The translations under genes were made by a program, and so were the position numbers. The notes under the pieces are model-generated. The model had not been told where the DNA came from. It ran no database searches and worked only from the letters and a program-made list of their open reading frames with translations. Positions 11,720 to 22,434 of a stretch of 64,000 bases of DNA are shown here, piece by piece (within the stretch, counting starts at the first letter, position 1; each line of letters begins with the position of its first letter). This stretch comes from Ceratopteris richardii (taxonomy: Eukaryota; Streptophyta; Polypodiopsida; Polypodiales; Pteridaceae), in contig CM035423.1 of NCBI GenBank assembly GCA_020310875.1, forward strand, positions 126,051,664 to 126,115,663, given 5' to 3'.

Positions 11720-14560
11720 AACATCCCTAATTTTTGGCTAGTCAGAAGAGCAAAGGTAAATGGAGTTCTTCTACTTGTAAGCAGAAATATTCTAATTCTG
11801 CACAATTGAAGAAGGAAGACAAAGATGAGAAGAAATCTGAAAAGAAAAATTGTTTTGAAAATACTGTAAAGCAAATGATCATGTCATTAAGAGCTGTCCA
11901 AAACTCGCTGCTAAAGAGGCAAAGAAGAAAGAGGCCGGAATGTTTGTTGCAGAGGCCTCTACACCAAAAACAGAGTGTGCTAATTTTGTGTAGGAAGAAG
12001 AATGGGCGTTTACTATTGTTTGCAGTTTTGACCCATCTTCTCATGAGCAGTGCATGTCATTAGTAGACTCAGATGTTTGGTACTTTGATAGTGGGGTGAC
12101 CAAACATATTACCGCGTAGCGCAGTTTCTTCTCTTCAGTCGAGCCTGCCCCTATAGGGAATACTGTCACATGCACCAACAATTCCTCTTATCCTATCATG
12201 GAAGTTGGTAAGATCATTGTGACTACTACTGATGGTAGTTCTCTCACTTTGTCAGATGCTTTATTTGTGCTAGGGATCAAGAAGAATTTATTATCAGTTT
12301 CGGATTTAGCCAAGATTGGCTTGGTTGTGAAATTTATTGATGATAGGTGTACATTTCATGATTTGTCAAATGGTGATGTGATTATTGCTTTTGGCATTTT
12401 ATTGCATGGGATGTATAAGCTCATAAACTATGAGAGATTTATGAATGATTCAGCATGCCCATTACATGATTCTCAGGCTATGTCACATGTAAAGCTTTGG
12501 CATGCATGCTTTGTTCATTTGAATTTTGCTATTTTGCTACGCCTACAAAAGTCTGAAATGGTGTCCTCTTTGTCCAAACCTAAGGCATCCGGTAAACATA
12601 TCTGTGAAGGCTATATTTTGGGCAAAATGCAGCATTCTTCATTTCCAAAAGATGGTTCAGTTCGAGCTACTCTTAGAAGTAACAGCTTGTTCATAGTGAT
12701 GTCTATGGTCCTATGCAGACACCCTCTTTTGGAAACTATTTTTACTTCGTGACTTTCATTGATGATTTTTTCAAGCATGCATGGGTATATCCATTCAAGG
12801 CAAAGTCGAAAGTGTTTATGCACTTCAAATAGTTTTTGGTTCTGGCTGAAAATCTATAAGCATGTAAAATGGGCACCCTCTGTTTTGATCAAGGGGGGGA
12901 ATATATGTCTTCTGACTTTAATGCATTTCTAGCTAAATGTGGGATAAAACATCAGTGTATAGTACCATATACACCTCAACAAAATGGATTTGCTAAATGG
13001 AATAACAGGCCAGTCATGGAGATGGCGAGGTGTATGGTAAATTGGATTGGCTGCTATGCAATCAGAAAATATGATGCTATAATGAAGAATGGTACCTGGT
13101 CTTTATGTGACTTGCCTCCTAGAAAGAAGGCCATTGGCAGTAAGTGGGTATACAAGCTGAAGTGTAAGCGTGATGGATTAATTAATAGGTATAAGGCTAA
13201 GCTTGTTGCAAAGGATTATGCAGAGGAAAGAGGCATTGATTTTGATGAGACCTTTGCACCTACATGCTGAATGACTATTGTTCATAGCATTTGTGCACTT
13301 GTAGCTCATCATGGTTGGAATGCACATCAATTGGACATTAAAATAGCATTTTTGAATGGTGACTTGCATGAAGAAGTGTATGTTTTTCAACCCCATGACT
13401 TTGTGCAGAAAGGGCATGAAAACTAGGTGTGAAGGTTAAAGAAGGCATTATATGGTTTAAAGCAAGCACCACGTGCTTGGTATGAAAAGATACATGCCTA
13501 TCTGATTGCACATGGTTTTGGGAACAGACCAATTGAGAGCACCTTATATGTTAAGCGTGCTAATGATGTGCTTCTGATCGTTGTTGTGTATGTTGATGAC
13601 ATGCTGCTCATTGGTCCTCATGACAAGCGTATTACTAATTTTACGGCTGATTTGCATGCCTCATTGAGATGTCTGATTTGGGGCCTTTGCATCATTATTT
13701 GGGCATTCAGTTTATGCAAGTTGATGGTGGAATGGCTTTGTGTCAAATGAAATATATTGACACATTATTGCGGTGTTTTGGCCTTGAACATTGTAATCCT
13801 ATTGCCACTCCTATGGAGATAGGTTTATGATTGAGTCTTCATGATGCTGGAGATGCATTTGATGTTGTTCTCTATCAATAGGTTGTTGGGTGCTTGATTT
13901 ACTTATGCATTACTGGGTCAGATATTCATTTTGGTGTCTCACAAATGAGCAAGTTTATGCATTGCCTAGGTCTCAAGCATTGGCAGGCGGTTAAGCGCAT
14001 ATTTCACGCCTTGAGTGGTACCCAGCTACTTGAATTGTTTTATCCCAAGGGGGGATCACTACCGTCAGATTTGCATGATTTTTTTGACAGTCATTGGGCT
14101 AGTTGCTATGAAGCTCGTGTGTCCACTAGTGGCTTTTGCTTCATGCTTGGTAGCTCATGTATATCTTGGTTGAGCAAGAAGCAGCCTACTCTGGCCATTT
14201 CCAATTGTTAGGCTGAGTATAGGACAACTTTCATAGCGATTGTTGAGTGTGTGTGGCTCAGACACCTTATGGCTGATTTGGATGTTGGTCAGTCTTCTAC
14301 CACCACCATCTTCATTGATAGTCAGAGCACATTGGAAATTTTGAGGAACCCTGTGTTCCATTTTCACACTAAGCACATTGAGGTGCATTATCATTATGTA
14401 AGGGAGGGGTTCTCTGCTCGAGAGATCAGCTTGGCATATGTGACCACGCAGGAGAACATTCTAGACCTTTTCACAAAGGCTCTACCTAGGGAGAAGTTTG
14501 AAGCTTTTTGCAAAGCTTTGGGCTTACTTCCTTTTGTGGATTATTTCCCATAGCTTAGCA
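11720..14560 (+). pseudogene. Ty1/copia gag-pol pseudogene
   Basis: Order along the strand: a decayed Lys-rich gag tail (about 11750-12050); protease motif WYFDSGVTKH (about 12080); pre-integrase region with KLWHACFVHLNFA; integrase pieces FVTFIDDF and CFDQGGEYMSSDF, then PQQNGFAKWNN where the catalytic Glu of the usual GVAER phrase is lost; reverse transcriptase KWVYKLKCKRDG, LDIKIAFLNG, KKALYGLKQAPRAWYEK and YVDDMLL; RNase H ending TKALPREKFEAFCKALG. A deletion of about a kilobase joins integrase (ARCMV) straight to the start of the reverse transcriptase region. Many stops are present. Related fragments lie at 25191-26405 (minus) and 53745-55458. The 5' LTR is not found. Confidence 0.9.
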
Positions 14561-14602
14561 CTTCCTTATAAATCATTGCCAGCTCCTTGTTCACTACATC
14601 AC

Positions 14603-14616
14603 TCTCAGGGGGGATT
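14603..14616 (+). promoter_or_regulatory. Polypurine tract of copia copy
   Basis: The tract caggggggatt precedes the 3' LTR start TGTTGATATA. Confidence 0.7.
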
Positions 14617-14848
14617 TGTTGATATATTTAGGTAGTGATGTGTGTGAACACACTAGGACTGTCGAGGCACTTTTTTCCCTCTTTAGGAGGTGTTTTTTCC
14701 CCTAGCTTGAATATATGCCTATTGCCCTAATGGGCTACTTATCTTTGTACATTCTAGTGATAATACATTTAGTCTTGTTTGTTGTGCTCCAAGCTTCTTC
14801 TTCTTCCTTGTATTGTTTGTGTGCTTCCACAGACATCTAACTCCAACA
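14617..14848 (+). repeat. 3' LTR of copia copy
   Basis: This 232-base LTR starts TGTTGATATATTTAGG and ends AACTCCAACA. The same LTR, in reverse orientation, is at 24961-25190. The related pair fixes both edges. Confidence 0.85.
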
Positions 14849-14995
14849 ATTTATAGCCTTTCACTTAAGATTTGTCCTGTTCACATTTAAATCAATAAAA
14901 ATTAGTTTTAAAACATTAAAAAAATATTTTAAAAAACATTGAAAAATTATTTGAAGAGAAAGGAGTTATAAAAACCTTGAAAAAAAAAATTATTA

Positions 14996-15277
14996 GAAAT
15001 AATGCATTTTGGGACCAGAGAAACTATTTCCAAGCAGAACCCTCGCGGACTCTTTGTGCACACCATTGGGCATGATGTAGCAATCTTGATGATGACATCC
15101 ACTTCTCTCTTGCAATATCATGTTGTATCTTTCTTGAAAACTTTGCTATTCATGCTAGTTCCGTTGCATATTTCTAGCAAATGTCAGATGGAAAAACCAC
15201 TTGAACATTTCTTCTAAATAGTTTGATTGTAGTAGACCTATCCCCACAATGGGTGTTTTTAAAGTAAACACCTCTTG
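14996..15277 (-). pseudogene. Unknown transposase-like gene, 3' part
   Basis: The minus-strand frame crossing the target site reads VHKEWRSHITGQEVFTLKTP, then SNYLEEMFKWFFH, with two stops further on and PNGVHKESARVLLGN near the end. It is the continuation of the gene at 19331-21880. The two parts were separated by the gag-only element at 15283-19325, whose CCCTG duplication sits at the join. I do not recognise the family. Confidence 0.5.
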
Positions 15278-15282
15278 CCCTG

Positions 15283-15894
15283 TGGTGTAGCTCAGCATAA
15301 GCACCACCTCCTTTACTTGTCAATCCTTGGAGATGTGAGGACTGGTATGAAGACCACGAGTGAGTGAAGGCACAAGTGTGTGAGTGAAAGCACACAAGCA
15401 TGCACACACATACACACACACACACGCACAAAGCAAGAGCAAAGAGAGGAAAAATGGAAGGACTTCAATTACAAAGGAAATCTTCTTACAAAAGCTCTAT
15501 TCTCTCACAAGCCCACCTCATAAATGAGCGCTCTAGCTCTTTTTATAGTTTTTTGAGTAGTTTTGGCCCTGTCCAGACCTAGTGTCTGGCCTAGTTAAAA
15601 ATTAGGTTCCAAGGCTTATTTGAGGGCTCAAACGAAGTTTAAAAATTAAGAGAATTGGTAGGATGATACTTTTAATACTCCTCAAGCTCAAGGACTCCTC
15701 GACTTGAACAAAATGGAGTTACAATAATATGAAATGGTATTTACAATGGATTTTAGTGATGAAAATCACTGTTTTTATAGGGATTCCCTCTAAAAATTTG
15801 ACATGTACTTCTTCGAGCTCCCTATGTGCTCTTTCTTGTGTGCCCACTTCTCTGATCCACTTATTATGCTTTTCCTTGATCTTGAGCTTCAATA
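15283..15894 (-). repeat. 3' LTR of the gag-only element
   Basis: Read on the minus strand it starts TATTGAAGCTC (a mutated TGTTGAAGCTC) and ends GCTACACCA. It includes a (CA)n tract at about 15404-15427. It is nearly identical to 18713-19325. Confidence 0.9.
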
Positions 15895-15910
15895 CTCCCC
15901 CCCTCTCGAG
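15895..15910 (-). promoter_or_regulatory. Polypurine tract of the gag-only element
   Basis: On the minus strand GAGAGGGGGGGAG directly precedes the 3' LTR. Confidence 0.85.
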
Positions 15911-16746
15911 TCTGTCATCCCTGACAGAACCTCGTTGTAATGATTGTTCCATGTAGTGCTTTGAGAGGTAGTGTCCATCCTAAGAGCCATCGGTCTTCCA
16001 ATTGTACTAGGTTCTATTGTTTGGTTCTTCATTTGTCATTGCGAGCTTGTGCCTGTTGTAGACCCTTCGTATGTGCTTCTTCCTTGGATTCGGACATGAA
16101 TGTGTCATTGTCAGCCTCCATTGATGTCCTGTAGCTCTTCCAAAGATGATGTTCAGAGTAGTCATGCCAAGTACTCATAATGCATAGTGAATGATGGGTA
16201 AGTGTGTTAGTGCATGGGTTGATGAGAGTATGTGCCTTGTGCATGGCCTTGTAATGTGGCCCTATGCATGCATACGTGGAAAATGCATTGGAAGAAGTAT
16301 GGTGCAAAAATTGGAGGTCTTGAGCTAAGTGCTCAAGGGCATGTTGACGAAGAGGTTTCTTAATCTACCATTGTTATGGTGGTGCCAAAGTAAGGATTCT
16401 TACCATGGTGAATTGTTGATCGATGTTTATCTCTTTGTGTTGTACACCTGGCATTTGTGATGGAACATTGTCGATGAATGTCTGTGTTGATGGTCCACTG
16501 ATGAAATTTTTTGAGTGTGTTGTCCTGGCTCCTCTTTTCAAAGAAACATTTGTCAAATACTGAGAATTGAATTTCTTTATATTCCTTGACAAACAACATT
16601 GGGTAACTACACCAAGCTTAGTTTCACATATTCTCTTTAGCTCACCATAGGAGGAAGTCTTCTCACTCAGTATGCAGACAAGGATTTTCAGGGTACCAAA
16701 CTACCCCTTGTAGATATCTCCTTGGATGCTCTCGTACATACAGTAG

Positions 16747-17500
16747 TTAAGCATCGCTCAAGTTGCAGACCTTCAAGCTCTTCCCGCCTACCATGGATGC
16801 CCTGTTTATGCCAAGTTCTGGACATCTGCCAAATAAGGTAGCAATAATATCATCTGCTAGCCAAGACATGCTTCTATCCAAACTGATAAATGCCCAATCA
16901 TCAACAATGCCACCTTCAACTAAGCGAGACTCATTCTTGTTCCATGAGCCAAACCTGGGAAAAAGCTCTTGCCTTTTCTCTCCTTCGTTCTTTCTCTCTT
17001 GTTTATCTGAATCCTTGTAGAGTTTGGACAGTCCTAACTCCTCACCCAAATTGTCTTCTATGTCGATCCACATTCGCACACACTCTTCTATAGATCTAGG
17101 CTCTTTCAAGTACACATATGATCTCAACTTTGTGCTTAGTAAGCCATCTAAAAACAAGGCAACTTTTTTGGCTGGTGTGGGTAACTCTGGATTAGGGCAT
17201 CTTTCTAAGTACTGTTTGAACCGTCTTCTTGCAAGTCGCACTGTTTCTTGGGGTGTCTGCTTGAAGGTGTGGATCAGGGATGAGGTGTTATGCCGGATAC
17301 CACTCCTCGAAAATTCTACAATGAATTCTTCTAGCAGTTGAGCTATCTCTCGATAGTCGAGACTGTTTAGTGGTTGAAGCCAAGCTAAGGCAGTGCCCTT
17401 GAGAGTCAAACAAAATGCCTCAAACTGAGTGAACAAGACTTCAACCTATTCAGCTCTTAACACTTGTTTGAACTCGGCCACATGATCATGGACTCTTATG
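16747..17500 (-). CDS. Ty3/gypsy Gag (retrotrans_gag), truncated N-terminus
   Basis: The open frame of 229 residues begins at an internal Met (17436). The homologous frame extends upstream through HDHVAEFKQVLRAE, a stop and VEVL. It contains the retrotransposon Gag core: FCLTLKGTALAWLQPL, then RLARRRFKQYLERCPNPELP, LFLDGLLSTKLRSYV and SIEECVRMWIDIEDNLGEE. Gag packages element RNA. There is no zinc knuckle, protease or polymerase after it. The residues before HDHVAEF are replaced by the leader palindrome array, so the array abuts or has invaded the Gag N-terminus. The closest relative in the window is the Gag at 31340-32160, sharing SFKQSP, RLAARRFQQYVDRCP and DLEDNLSE. It is probably not functional because of the upstream stop. 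Confidence 0.85.
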
Positions 17501-18375
17501 AAAATCAGGATTTTGTGAAATCATGAAAATGACGATGCTGAACACTTATGAAAATTGCGATTCTGAGCAATCCCCATAAAAGTGAGATTTTGATTGAAAA
17601 GCATGAAATGTGATTTTGAGTGAGAACCGTGAAAAACGCGATTTTGAGAATGATAAAAAAATCACAATTTTGAATGAAAATCGTGTTTTTGACATGAAAA
17701 TCACGATTTTGAATGAAAATCACGATTTTGAATGAAAATCACGATTTTGAATGAAAATCATGTTTTTGACTTGAAAATCACGATTTTGAATGAAAATCGT
17801 GTTTGGTTAAAGTCTTGTTTTTTAACCTAAAAATCACGATTTTGAAAATGACCAGAAAATCGCGATTTTGACTGAAAATTGTGTTTTTGCTCAAAATTAT
17901 GTTTTTACCTGAAAATCATAATTTTGGCCAAAAATCGTGTTTTTGAGAATTGTGTTCTGAAAATCGTGAAAATCGCGATTTTGAATGAAAGCCGTGTTTT
18001 TGAAAATCACGATTTTGGAGTCAACAAAGAACCGTGTTTTCCCAAAATCATGTTTTTGACTGAAAATCGTGATTTGTGAAAATCGCGATTTTGAGCCAAC
18101 TGAAAATCGTGTTTTTCCCAAAATCATGTTTTTGCTCAGAATCATTCTTTTAATATGAAAATCGTGATTTTAGCTCAGAATCGTGTTTTTGAGAAACTTA
18201 GAGAATCGTGATTTTGAGCACAACCAGAGAATCGAAATTCTAAGAATGACCTGAGAATCGTGTTCTTTTCAGAAAGCTATTAGGGGGGAAATATAAAATC
18301 ACATTTTTTTGAAAAAATTTGAATTTTATGAAAATCACATTTTCAGTCAGAATCGTGTTTTTTTGGCGGGAAATT
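17500..18375. repeat. AAAATCRYGATTTT palindrome array in element leader
   Basis: About 870 bases consist almost wholly of GAAAATCACGATTTTGAAT-like words with variable spacers. Three exact 19-base units lie at 17696-17752. The core AAAATCGCGATTTT, a perfect 14-base palindrome, occurs near 17859, 17968 and 18074; elsewhere the centre is CACG, CGTG or CATG. It lies between the primer site and gag of the minus-strand gag-only element. Open frames within it are by-products of the repeat. It is not a CRISPR array, because no constant repeat alternates with unique spacers. Confidence 0.9.
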
Positions 18376-18690
18376 CAAATTTCTGAGCACCGAGCAATGG
18401 TGAGCTCCGTAAGTGCATAAAAGCATGAAAAATCACAGGCGCTTGCTCTCCCTTGCACTTCCTAACTCCTTCTCACACAATAATGCATGAAAAATGGTAT
18501 GAAAATGGTGAAAATGCACTAAAAAACAAGAAATTTCTATGAAGATGAAGATGAAAGAAAATGGAGATGGTGATGATGATGAACATGAAGAAGAAAAATC
18601 AGAAAATGAACAGAAATAATAGTTTTTTTTACCTTCCAACGTTGCAAATCTACGATCTTACCATCACAACGCTCGTCCTCGAAGCTTTCT

Positions 18691-18708
18691 CCCTGACAAC
18701 GGCATCAA
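18691..18708 (-). promoter_or_regulatory. Primer-binding site (tRNA-Asp type)
   Basis: On the minus strand TTGATGCCGTTGTCAGGG lies four bases after the 5' LTR end TACACCA. The usual plant gypsy site complementary to tRNA-Asp is TGGCGCCGTTGCCGGGGA; this copy has about four changes. Confidence 0.75.
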
Positions 18709-18712
18709 AATT

Positions 18713-19325
18713 TGGTGTAGCTCAAGCGTAAGCACCACCTCCTTTACTTGTCAATCTACGGAGATGTGAGGACCAGTATGAAGACCACGAGCGAGTGAAG
18801 GCACAAGTGTGTGAGTGAAAGCACACAAGCATGCACACACATACACACACATGTGCACAAAGTAAGAGCAAAGAGAGGAACAATGGAAGGACTTCGATTA
18901 CAAAGGAAATCTTCTTATAAAAGCTCTATTCTCTCACTAGCTCACCTTAAAAATGAGTTGTCTAGTTCTTTTTATAATTTTTTGACTAGTTTTGGCCCTG
19001 TCCAGACCTAGTGTCCGGCCTAGTTAAAAATTAGGTTCCAAGGCTTATTTGAGGGCTCAAACAAAGTCTAAAAATTATGAAAATTTGTAGGATGATACTT
19101 CTAATACCCTCAAGCTCAGGGACTCCTCGGCTTGAACAAAATGGAGTTACAATAATATGAAATGGCATTTACAATGGCTTTTAGTGATGAAAATCACTAT
19201 TTTTATAGGGATTCCTTCTAAAAATTTGACATGTACTACTTGGAGCTCCATATGTGCTCCTTCTTCTTGTGCGCCCACTTATGTGATCCACTTATTATGC
19301 TTTTCCTTGATCTTGAGCTTCAACA
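18713..19325 (-). repeat. 5' LTR of the gag-only element
   Basis: On the minus strand it starts TGTTGAAGCTCAAG and ends GCTACACCA, followed by four bases and the primer site. CCCTG flanks it on the right. Confidence 0.9.
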
Positions 19326-19330
19326 CCCTG

Positions 19331-21880
19331 TAATGTGACTTCTCCATTCCTTGTGTACTAGAATGTCCAGTGATCCATATCAATTCATAAAATATGCTCC
19401 ATGTGCAAAAAGAGTATGCTATGGTTTGGTCAATAAGATGTACACATGGTATTTAAGACCAAATTAAAAAAATTTAAGCAGTGCTTACTATGTAATGTGT
19501 AATGTTGCTTTCTCCCCATAATAGGATGACTGATTGTGTAAACTCCTTCAAAGTCACTTGGAATAATTTTGGTTGTGAAGCATTAGTGAAAACCAAACCC
19601 ATCAAATGTAACAATTGATCTAACGATGACCAAACCTTCTTTCTCTTGTTAATGAGATCAACCTGACTATCATTGTCTATCGTAATTGAACAGAGGTCTT
19701 TCAAAAGTTCCTATTTCCCATCATCTTGGCTATTCATATCTCTTTTAAAGAAATATTTTGCCTTCTTCCCAATCATTGAAACTTGTTGTAAAATCTCTTG
19801 AGACTCACCATACTTCTTAACAACCAAAGATACATGGCCACCATGACAACCAAGAATTGAGAAGACCTTGTATTTTTTGGATTGCTATTGTAGACCTCTC
19901 TAGTGGTTTCATTGCATATGCATATTCAACATGGAGCTTCAAAATCCTATAAAAGATCCTGAATGCATGCAAAGTACAAAAGTGAACATTGACTAATAGA
20001 AATGGAGTAATGGGGTTCCAATCATTTCTTATTTTATCACGAGTTGATTCTTCTAACATTGGACACCTCAAAAGTTATATCTCCCATTCCCTATGATTCC
20101 ATGAGTTTGTGTCATCAATTTCTTCAGAGTCATCAACTCTCATCAATGCCCTTGCAATTTTAGACTATCTCTTAGATCCTTTGTAACCTTGTGTACAGTA
20201 TGGGCAAGGATAGAGAGAAGATGCTCCTTTTTTACAATGTAACATGAATTTTATACTCTTAAGGTATCCACCCAAATGTTGTTCTAGCTCAAAATCACCT
20301 ATATTATCTACAGAAAGCTTTTGTCCATGTATTTGAGAAGAGATTACTTTTATAATCCATGGAGTCCTATTAAAAATCCATGAAATAATATTTTTTGTTT
20401 CTTTGGGAACTTCTATACCACCTAACCATTAGATATCTCTCTCTGATTGCACATTATAAGTAAAATGGGAAGCAGATCCTAAAGTTTCATCACTCATTGC
20501 ATGGTCCATAACTTCATTCATTAGTATCACACTCAACATTTCCAATCATCGATCCTTTATAACTTGTCACTCATCAAGCTTTAGTATGAACTTTAACTTA
20601 TCATTATAGTCTGCACAAAAGAGGAAACATTACCCTAATATAGCACTTCATTGCAGTAAAACTTCAACACCAAATAAAATGTAGTAGGGGTACCTTTGAT
20701 TGTTGAACAATGAAAGTGAACCATTGCTTGTTGAAGCTTTTGAAGATCCACAAATATATTGTTGAATTTGATGTAAGTAAATCATTGTGTAGATAGCATC
20801 TTTGATTGCCTCTTGGGAATAGTTGGATGATAAATAGAGGTAGGCATAGTGTCTCCTATGAATAAATATTGTCCAATAATACAAGCCACATCCTCATTAG
20901 AAGTTTTTTTCTTGATAGAAACTTTATATGGGCATGGAAATATACTTTGAGAAATACCTTGTGGTTGTAAGGCTTGCCTCAGAAGGGTGTACGTTGCAAT
21001 ATTTTCTCCTGATGCCTGCTTCATTGCATATTGCCTGCACATCTTGCACTAGGGTTTTTAACTTCTGTGAAAACTCAATTTCAACAACAACTCTAATGCA
21101 CTTTCCTATGGGCGTGTCTATAGCATAAGTGATTTGTTTGCTATTTATACAACCATTCATTAGCTTGAACTAGTCTTGTGTTGTTGATGAAGCACCTATG
21201 TCTTGAATAAATGACCTACACAATGAAATATTCCATTACAAACCTTCATTAAAACATATAAAAGTAAAAAAAACACTCACCTTGTTGCATATATATGCCG
21301 TTTGTGTGCTCCACCACCTACTGAAAGAGCTTCCAAGGATGACAATGCTCTTTTCCTATATCTCATACCAAGTGGAGTCTCTTTCAACTGTTGGATATTT
21401 GCATTTATCTTTACAATTGTGCTTTCCTTTGCTTCCATTTCCTGTTCAAAATATGCAAGTTGTTTTTGTAAAGATATGATTGTGCTTTCTAAAATGACCA
21501 CCCTCATATGATGGAGTTGATATTGTTCGAACCAATACTTAGCAGTATCATGTGAATGTGTAGATAATCACTTGCAGTAACCTAATAGTCCAACTTCACC
21601 CGCACTAATGAACTGAAGTAAAGTTGAGAGGTTATGGAAAGTTGGATGGTAAGAAGACATTGGATCAAGAGGATATAGTGAACCATGAGTCCAAATATCA
21701 ATACCCTTTTCTCTAGTTGCATGACGTTCATTTTGAGAATTGACATCATTGTTGCATTGTGTATTTGGAGGAAACTCTCTAGGCACATGAACATGGATAC
21801 TTATTGATGCAGAAGCATGAGGACATTCTAGTGTGAAGTTTGTAATACATGTCAACACCATCCTTGCTAGTGATCAAGAA
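19331..21880 (-). pseudogene. Decayed multi-exon gene of unknown, transposase-like family
   Basis: A first coding stretch (21507-21277) is a predicted coiled coil (ILESTIISLQKQLAYFEQEM). It ends at a donor site AAG/GTGAGT near 21280; a TGTGTAG acceptor follows about 85 bases on. The next exon encodes MNGCINSKQITYAIDTPIGK and QAICNEAGIRRKYCNVHPSE. From about 20630 to 19700 one long frame with few stops runs through SLYPCPYCTQGYKGSKR (a CxxC pair), CPMLEESTRDKIRNDWNPIT, NVHFCTLHAFRIFYRILKLH and KKAKYFFKRDM, and later WGESNITHYI. The tail with YGSLDILVHKEWRSH continues at 15277. A carboxy-terminal phrase of the type 'GSL..F.QQG.E' occurs in several large DDE transposase-derived families, so a DNA transposon is my best guess. 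I cannot name the family. Stops and frame changes make it a pseudogene. Confidence 0.5.
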
Positions 21881-22434
21881 TATAAAAAACAAAGTGGAAA
21901 ACTAGTTGGAAAGGACTCTAAAGCATATGTTTTGCTCAAAAAATGTGTTTTCTTTTAGTCATTTTTTGGGGGAATGGTAGTCATGGATTCGATGATGTAG
22001 CATTTAATTTTGGAGGGACCTTGAAAATTATACCTTTTCTAAATGAAAATTTAAAAAATAGGTCCAAAAAAGTGACTTTTGATATATATATATTAAAAAA
22101 TGGGCCCTTTTGAGTTAATATACACTGAAAATGAGACTTAAAAAAACTTTTTTTTATTCAAATACATGCATGAGTTTGATGATGTGGAAAGTTGATTCTC
22201 TTGCTCTCTCTCTAGAATAAGAAAGAGAGAGGCCTAGTAAAGGTAAAAAAAAAGCCTACTCCGGCCTCCTAAAAAGTGCCCTATTAAATGCACTTTATCC
22301 CCTTCAACAAGAACAGAATTAAACTTAATCCCTAAAAATTAGGGATATTTACAAGGCCCATGCAGGTTTCATTTTTTCCCTAATGTGTGAAAGACTCCTT
22401 AAGAGCATGCATTCAACAATATGAGCAAAAAAAT
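21881..22434. other. AT-rich intergenic stretch, nothing recognised
   Basis: Contains poly-A/T runs and a CT-rich tract with a nearby inverted copy (tctctctctag and gaaagagagag near 22210). No LTR edge, coding frame or RNA gene could be supported. Confidence 0.4.

Larger units (their letters stand above)
15283..19325 (-). mobile_element. Complete gag-only Ty3/gypsy element (TR-GAG type)
   Basis: Two LTRs of 612 and 613 bases flank a gag reading frame. The 5-base duplication CCCTG lies on both sides (15278-15282 and 19326-19330). A tRNA-Asp-type primer site follows the right LTR and a polypurine tract precedes the left LTR, both on the minus strand. No protease, polymerase or integrase is present, so it depends on other elements, like terminal-repeat retrotransposons with a GAG domain. 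Its leader holds a palindrome-rich array (17500-18375). It inserted into an unknown minus-strand gene. Its gag is homologous to that at 31340-32160. Confidence 0.85.

Noticed and set aside
17500..18375. CRISPR-like array
   Set aside because: Repeats are irregular, lack unique spacers of constant length and lie in a plant retroelement leader.
18433..18639. Ser/Phe-rich open frame on the minus strand
   Set aside because: It translates a GAT/GAA-rich simple stretch between primer site and array; no start context or homology.
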